From RGIG4576 sp964536025 (GTDB lineage: Bacteria > Bacteroidota > Bacteroidia > Bacteroidales > Muribaculaceae): 10,612 bases of DNA. The first letter of the stretch is position 1. The number at the start of each line of letters is the position of its first letter. Shown in pieces: positions 7,739 through 10,612 of this stretch. Under the pieces are notes generated by a model. That model saw only the letters and a list, made by a program, of their open reading frames with translations. It did not search any database and was not told the origin of the DNA. The DNA lies in assembly GCA_964536025.1 (NCBI GenBank), contig CAZHXA010000045.1, positions 1-10,612 on the forward strand, written 5' to 3'. Made by a program: the position numbers and the translations under genes.

Positions 7739-7787
7739 AAAAAGGCACAAAGTAATGCGTAGCTCAACTAATTCGTCTCAATGCCTT
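7739..7787 (-). terminator. Possible terminator of the small hydrophobic peptide gene
   Basis: On the - strand AAGGCA pairs with TGCCTT (7782-7787 with 7742-7747), followed by TTTTT (7743-7739, sharing the last bases of the stem). The loop is long, at 34 bases. The stop codon of the peptide frame (7786-7788) overlaps the left arm. The position is right for ending a - strand transcript, but the long loop makes it weak. Confidence 0.35.
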
Positions 7788-7941
7788 AAAAAAGCTTTCT
7801 AAACAAGTTTATTATTTTCTTACAAAAGAATTTAATCCAATACCATATTCCTCCCAAAACTCCAACCACAAAACATATGGCTAAAATTATGCCACATAAA
7901 AAACCAAGCCCCACAAATCCAAAAAAATACTGAGTATCAAT
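7786..7941 (-). CDS. Small hydrophobic, cationic membrane peptide; no ATG start
   Basis: A frame of 51 residues ends at TAA 7786-7788 and is open back to a stop at 7951-7953. It reads as a membrane peptide: an aromatic start (DTQYFFGF), a long glycine-rich hydrophobic segment (LGFLCGIILAICFVVGVLGG), then an aromatic and basic tail (IWYWIKFFCKKIINLFRKLF). There is no ATG. The best-placed start is ATT at 7941, one base from ATG, giving a peptide beginning (M)DTQYFFG; GTG at 7914 would give 42 residues. A - strand promoter lies upstream, inside the CRISPR-like repeat, and a terminator-like hairpin follows. The layout of helix plus basic tail resembles small membrane toxins or holin-like peptides, but I recognise no family. 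It could be a gene with an unusual start or one inactivated by an ATG-to-ATT change. Confidence 0.45.
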   Translation of the reverse strand: MDTQYFFGFVGLGFLCGIILAICFVVGVLGGIWYWIKFFCKKIINLFRKLF

Positions 7942-8003
7942 AAGAGTAACTTATCTTATTTCAACCAAAATTTACGAATTTATGCAAATTTCCACACTTC
8001 ACT

Positions 8004-8051
8004 GCTGTTATAATCAAACACAAAGATACAATTTTGAAAGCAATTCACAAC
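8004..8051 (-). CRISPR. Solitary type II-C CRISPR-repeat-like sequence
   Basis: Read on the - strand, this 48-base sequence begins GTTGTGAATTGCTTTC, continues AAAATTGTATCTTTG and ends ATTATAACAGC. From memory, Bacteroidetes type II-C repeats are about 47 bases, begin GTTGTGATTTGCTTTCAAA, then TTAGTATCTTTG, and end AACAGC. The first 31 positions differ from that recalled consensus at about three places; the part before AACAGC is more divergent. No second copy lies a spacer length away on either side and no cas gene is in the window, so this is not an array. GCTGTT just at the 5' side (8056-8051 region) and AACAGC at the 3' end can pair. It could be a solitary repeat unit, an array relic, or, on the + strand, an anti-repeat. 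Confidence 0.5.
8021..8051 (-). promoter_or_regulatory. Promoter embedded in the CRISPR-like repeat
   Basis: On the - strand GTTG (8051-8048) and TATCTTTG (8028-8021) are 19 bases apart; TATCTTTG is a full TAnnTTTG match and GTTG a near match to TTTG. Transcription should start near 8015 and run toward the hydrophobic peptide frame. Promoters inside repeats are known from type II-C arrays in Neisseria and Campylobacter, so the overlap fits a II-C repeat. Confidence 0.55.
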
Positions 8052-8236
8052 AGCAAAACGTTGAGCATTACTTCTTTCGCGGAAACATCTACACCGTCTT
8101 TGTTTTTCTTTGTCTTATTCAAAAGTGCCTCCACAATAAGTCGGGCTGACTTCCTCTCTTGAGTGTTAGCCTTTCGCTTAGCAGCACCTCTACGTTGCAT
8201 TTCACGAGCATTAGACGATGTGAATTTCTTACCCAT
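8045..8236 (-). CDS. Small terminase-like protein, C-terminally truncated
   Basis: A 63-residue basic protein starting MGKKFTSSNAREMQRRGAAKRKAN. This N-terminus (GK-F-S-NA-EM-KG-A-RK-N) is typical of small terminase or terminase-adjacent DNA-binding proteins in Bacteroidetes phages, which bind phage DNA to start packaging. Relatives I recall are longer, roughly 100 residues or more, and continue after the VSAKEVMLNVLL segment with more helical sequence. Here the frame ends at once in LLL and TGA, and no other frame continues the homology. The stop codon (8045-8047) lies inside the CRISPR-like repeat, so the 3' part of the gene has been replaced. No large terminase gene follows. Function in this state is doubtful; the family assignment is from sequence pattern only. 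Confidence 0.55.
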   Translation of the reverse strand: MGKKFTSSNAREMQRRGAAKRKANTQERKSARLIVEALLNKTKKNKDGVDVSAKEVMLNVLLL

Positions 8237-8331
8237 TTACGTTTTCGTAACCTCTTCGTTATTTACGATGATTTTATAATATATAAATACCCTGTTTTTA
8301 GAACAATTTTAACTTTATTTTGGTTACTACA

Positions 8332-8363
8332 ATTGTTTTAGTCACAAGTTTAGTCTAATTTTG
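8332..8363 (+). promoter_or_regulatory. Promoter of a candidate small RNA
   Basis: TAATTTTG at 8356-8363 is a full TAnnTTTG match, with ATTG at 8332-8335, 20 bases upstream, as a near TTTG. Between them TTTAGTC occurs twice (8337-8343 and 8349-8355), a possible operator. It points away from the flanking - strand genes, so it would drive an independent + strand transcript. Confidence 0.5.
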
Positions 8364-8369
8364 CGTTAG

Positions 8370-8466
8370 GAAAATGGACCAGGTGGAGTGCAGGTGTATT
8401 GCAACCCAGGTTTTGATTTTCAGACGAGAAAGCACCTTCAGCGACCCCCTTTATGCAATCTTTTTT
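8370..8466 (+). ncRNA. Candidate promoter-driven small RNA of about 100 bases
   Basis: A + strand transcript from the promoter at 8332-8363 would start near 8370 and reach a run of six T at 8461-8466. Just before the T run, TGCAAT (8454-8459) can pair with ATTGCA (8398-8403), enclosing a 50-base region with further pairing options (for example AGGTG 8381-8385 with CACCT 8433-8437). This stretch is more GC-rich than its surroundings. The T run overlaps the stop codon of the opposite gene (8465-8467). A 56-codon frame from ATG 8374 overlaps it, but its second half is antisense to the nuclease-like gene, so an RNA seems likelier. I recognise no known RNA family. Confidence 0.4.
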
Positions 8467-9026
8467 ATTTTTCAAAATAATGTTCATATACATTCAATTT
8501 TGAATCAACCACCAATACAGCCTTTATCCTTTCCCAATCTTTAGTTTTCCTGTGATAGGCATTCATTCCTGAATCAATATCATTTCTATGGAATTGACTG
8601 TATTTGTCATATATCACACAAATTTGTGAATGCTTATCATTTGTATGTCTTAACGCTTGTTTTATACTTGATTCTTTTGTTTTTATATCTTTAGGTGTTC
8701 GTTGCTCAAAAGGAATAAATATTAGCGTATCCCTCCGAAAACTTCATTTTGGCCTTATTGGTAGCATAAACTTTATATTGTACACCTTCAGGAGTTAAAA
8801 TCACATTTATGCCTGCGTTAGATAGAGCTTTTGCGGCTTCTATCTCCTCAGCATTATAATTGTGTCCTTTCATAAACAAGATATAAGCTCCCGACTTTGC
8901 TGATATACTGCTATGCTCATTGACATACATCTGCGTTTGCAATTTAGTGATATATTCAGCTCTGTTTTCTGCTTCTGTTTTTATATATGTTCCCACGATT
9001 CTTACTCCTCCTGAAGTCTTAGCCAT
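8465..9026 (-). pseudogene. CdiA-C-like nuclease-domain protein, one-base frameshift
   Basis: The first frame gives 106 residues from MAKTSGGVRIVG to NIYSF and stops at TGA 8706-8708. Removing one T from the four-T run (8708-8711) joins it to a frame continuing FEQRTPKDIKTKESSIKQAL, then HRNDIDSGMNAYHRK, KAVLVVDSKLNVYEHYFEK and TAA at 8465-8467, about 186 residues in all. Marks such as SGAYILFMKGHNYNAEEIEAAKAL followed by GINVILTPEG, FSEGYA, SIKQALRH and CVIYDKYSQFHR resemble CdiA C-terminal-type tRNA-nuclease domains, which in Bacteroidetes phages sit in or near head-morphogenesis genes. It starts eight bases inside the restored end of the upstream ParB/DUF4417 gene, so the two were once coupled. 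No immunity gene is recognisable. Family assignment is moderate; the frameshift is clear. Confidence 0.65.
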
Positions 9027-9061
9027 TATCTTCTGCGTTTTTACCCTGTCTATCTACTTGG

Positions 9062-9934
9062 TTACACATGAATTGCTCTACATACATACAGTACATTATT
9101 CTGCTTGCAAAGCTCTTTTATTTTCTCTCCACCACCGTAAACTATCATATTAGGGGATTGTAATCCTGATATTTCTCGAGCAAGCTCTATTTCTTCTTTA
9201 AGATATTCCTCCCTATCAGCATATCCTCGAGTGGCAAATGCATTATACCCTTTAGGAATGCCCATACGATTATATTCTCTAAATTTTCTTGCAACATTCA
9301 AATCAGCATATACTTTTATCCCACACTCCTGATAGTATCTGGCAATCCAACGTTTCTTATAGATTTGTTGCAGTCCGTAGGCTATCGGTGTGGTGTCGAA
9401 CAATGAAAGATTAGGCTCTACAATAGCCGACACTCCGCTATCTATTACCTGTATAGGATTCTTCCATATCGCCTCAAATCTGTAATCCTCTACATAAAAA
9501 TGATAAGTAGCAATACCTTTCTTTTGGCGAGTATCTGCACCCCATGCACTAAAAGGACAAAGCAATCCAGTTGTCGGTTGCTCGTCTAATCGCAGATTAG
9601 GTATGTCGTAAATATTGTCACTATCATAAATCCTATCTCCTAACATCATTTGAAAGAAGTCCGTATTATCATTGGTATCATCATCTTCTTCTTGAGCATT
9701 AATTACAGTTTGCTCTGGTTCTTCTTGTAGTTCTTCCTCTTCAAATACAGGCAAGTCCACGCCCCAATCTTCGAGTAGTGCCGTATCCCATTCGTTGGCA
9801 AGTAAATCCCAATCCCATTCACCGAACCCGTTGTTATCCTTAATGATGAACTCTTTTTGTTGCTCAAGCGTCATGTCATCAGCTCTTACAACAGGTGCTT
9901 TAGGAGCTTTAATAAAATCAGCCCAATAAGACAT
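9062..9934 (-). pseudogene. C-terminal part of ParB-like/DUF4417 protein
   Basis: A 290-residue frame in the same frame as the ParB-like gene upstream, parted from it by one TAG (9950-9952) and five codons. Residues 1-62 are the tail of the ParB-like unit (LEQQKEFIIKDNNGFGEWDW, then ALLEDWGVDLP), which normally follows the ParB fold without a break. Residues 64-92 are an acidic linker. Residues about 105-285 match DUF4417 (IPNLRLDEQ, CPFSAWGADTR, HFYVEDYRFEAIWKNP, VEPNLSLFDTTPIAYG, GIKVYADLN, IVYGGGE), a phage and mobile-element domain of unknown role. Near the end, a tandem CATACATA (9081-9088) shifts the frame. Without one four-base unit the protein would end VEQFMCNQVDRQGKNAEDNG, with TAA at 9019-9021 overlapping the next start. 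Translation could restart at ATG 9934, so a shortened product remains possible. Confidence 0.75.
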
Positions 9935-9949
9935 TATATCGTTACGCTC

Positions 9950-10246
9950 CTACTCAGGCTTACTCTTATACTCCTCCTTGCGACAAATCTTATTCTTTAT
10001 CGCACTAAGAGAATAACCTGCTATCTCAGATAACGCATTATAACGCATATTACCGCCTAATATTACATTGTCTGAATTGACAACAATAGGGCGTAACGAT
10101 AGCATCTTCGGGAACATCAGCACAGAAAGCACGAACTTCTTAAACTTCTCATCCTTGATACTTCTCGGATTAGTAGGTAAACCGCTCTCACCCTCATTTA
10201 GATGCAATTCCGATAAAGCGATGTATGTAACATTTATTTCTTTCAT
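9950..10246 (-). pseudogene. ParB-like N-terminal domain fragment, cut by amber codon
   Basis: A 98-residue frame covering a ParB/Srx-type domain: start MKEINVTYIALSELHLN, then PTNPRSIKDEKFKKFVLSV (25-43), FPKMLSLRPIVV and the GGNMRYNAL motif (64-72) that corresponds to the nucleotide-binding motif of ParB proteins. Phage proteins of this type are DNA-binding or nuclease-like; the role is unknown. It stops at TAG (9950-9952) after RKEEYKSKPE. The same frame goes on with ERNDIMSYWADFIKAPKAPV, which is what such proteins have at this place, so gene and downstream frame (9062-9934) were one reading frame of about 394 codons. The change could be CAG or GAG to TAG. Whether a shortened protein is made is unknown. 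Confidence 0.75.
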
Positions 10247-10276
10247 GATATAAAATTAAGTATAATACTATGAACT

Positions 10277-10314
10277 AAGGCATTAAGTCGCATAAATAAA
10301 CGCAACTAAGCCTT
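10277..10314 (-). terminator. Hairpin between two remnant genes
   Basis: On the - strand AAGGC (10314-10310) pairs with GCCTT (10281-10277), and inside it AGTTGC (10307-10302) with GCGACT (10291-10286) with one G-U pair, around a 10-base loop. It begins at the stop codon of the upstream gene. No T run follows, so it may be a 3' end or processing hairpin instead of a strong terminator. Confidence 0.4.
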
Positions 10315-10557
10315 ATCTTGCGTTAAAAGTCTATGTATTACATGATTATACGCTTTAACAACGTGTTCACGAAAGTCTTTGTATATCTTATAATAAGCAA
10401 GAATGTTTTCTTTATCATGTGAAAATCTTGTACGAGATACATTTGGGAATAAATCACACCATGCTTCAAGTAACTCCGCTTTTGTCCGCTTTTGCAACAA
10501 CGTTCTCGGGTGGAATAGCGTGATGCAAACAAACATAAACTTCCTGCGTCTCCGCAC
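10306..10557 (-). CDS. Small helical protein of unknown function
   Basis: An 83-residue frame from GTG 10557, or 76 residues from ATG 10536, ending in TAG. The best protein-like part is the middle and end: RTKAELLEAWCDLFPNVS, RTRFSHDKENILAYYKIYKD and REHVVKAYNHVIHRLL, charged and probably helical. The first 20 residues (MRRRRKFMFVCITLFHPRTL) look less typical, and overlapping frames are also open there, so the true start or an N-terminal frameshift is uncertain. It precedes the ParB-like gene in the same orientation, separated by a hairpin and about 60 bases. If its TAG were read through, the frame would run 20 more codons to a TGA overlapping the ParB-like ATG. I recognise no family. Confidence 0.45.
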   Translation of the reverse strand: MRRRRKFMFVCITLFHPRTLLQKRTKAELLEAWCDLFPNVSRTRFSHDKENILAYYKIYKDFREHVVKAYNHVIHRLLTQDKA

Positions 10558-10612
10558 TTTTGCGTGAATGATTCACAATTTGCTAACGATGAAGATCGCA
10601 AATATGTAATAA

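Larger units (their letters stand above)
7666..8044. other. 379-base stretch between nrdG and the phage remnant
   Basis: No frame here exceeds 60 codons. From left to right: about 70 bases with nothing I can recognise; a terminator-like hairpin on the - strand (7739-7787); a 51-codon - strand frame for a hydrophobic peptide (7786-7941); an AT-rich leader (7942-8003); and most of a CRISPR-repeat-like sequence (8004-8051) that contains a - strand promoter. I found no tRNA and no clear attachment site. Confidence 0.6.
8045..10612 (-). mobile_element. Decayed phage-type element remnant (continues off the window)
   Basis: Four gene units run on the - strand in phage-like style: tight spacing and product types found in Bacteroidetes phages (ParB-like/DUF4417, CdiA-C-like nuclease domain, small-terminase-like). 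Two of the three recognisable genes carry disrupting mutations and the third is cut short, so this is a remnant. No integrase, large terminase, portal or capsid gene is present, and the left boundary seems to lie at the CRISPR-like repeat. The right end is beyond the window. Confidence 0.55.

Noticed and set aside
8004..8051. tracrRNA anti-repeat on the + strand
   Set aside because: No + strand promoter was found upstream, the downstream sequence is antisense to the terminase-like gene, and the promoter that is present points the other way. Kept only as an alternative.
8159..8341. A 60-codon + strand frame
   Set aside because: It is mostly antisense to the terminase-like protein and low in complexity, with no start context.
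8374..8544. A + strand frame of 56 codons starting MDQVECRCIATQ
   Set aside because: Its second half is antisense to the well-supported end of the CdiA-C-like gene and reads as low-quality protein; the small RNA reading explains promoter and T run better.
8604..8798. A 64-codon + strand frame in the remnant
   Set aside because: It is antisense to both halves of the frameshifted CdiA-C-like gene, whose two frames are continuous in homology.
10338..10601. An 87-codon - strand frame overlapping the small unknown gene
   Set aside because: Its composition is poor (many Cys, Arg and Ser early, then low-quality sequence), while the overlapping frame 10306-10557 has a much better helical, charged segment.

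Overview
The window looks like a chromosome segment from an anaerobic member of the Bacteroidales. It is AT-rich. Its promoters fit the Bacteroidetes sigma pattern (TTTG about 19-20 bases before TAnnTTTG) rather than the usual -35/-10. Genes mostly lack Shine-Dalgarno sites. The RuvB, NrdD/NrdG and tandem FKBP proteins read like Bacteroides-type proteins. The class III ribonucleotide reductase fits a life without oxygen. I cannot name the genus.

Bases 1-7665 are an ordinary core region, all on the + strand: a cytoplasmic FKBP prolyl isomerase and a lipoprotein FKBP paralogue in tandem, closed by a strong hairpin; an Lrp/AsnC regulator with its own promoter, a possible autoregulatory operator and a terminator; ruvB plus a polysaccharide flippase as a two-gene unit; then nrdD-nrdG with its own promoter and a 4-base stop/start overlap. 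NrdG makes the glycyl radical on NrdD, which then reduces ribonucleotides.

Bases 8045-10612 are accessory, and nearly all genes are on the - strand. They look like the remnant of a phage-type element: a small protein of unknown function, a ParB-like/DUF4417 protein, a CdiA-C-like nuclease-domain protein and a truncated small-terminase-like protein. Reading across frames shows recent decay. The ParB/DUF4417 gene has one in-frame amber codon and a 4-base tandem duplication near its end. The CdiA-C-like gene has a one-base insertion in a T run. The terminase-like gene stops inside a repeat-like sequence.

The most interesting part is 7740-8051, between the core and the remnant. A single 48-base sequence on the - strand resembles, from memory, the repeat of Bacteroidetes type II-C CRISPR arrays. 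It contains a good Bacteroidetes promoter, and downstream of it lie a 51-codon frame for a small hydrophobic, cationic peptide without an ATG and then a terminator-like hairpin. A stand-alone CRISPR-repeat mimic driving a toxin-like peptide is a hypothesis worth testing. A second candidate is a promoter-driven small RNA of about 100 bases at 8370-8466 on the + strand, inside the phage remnant.
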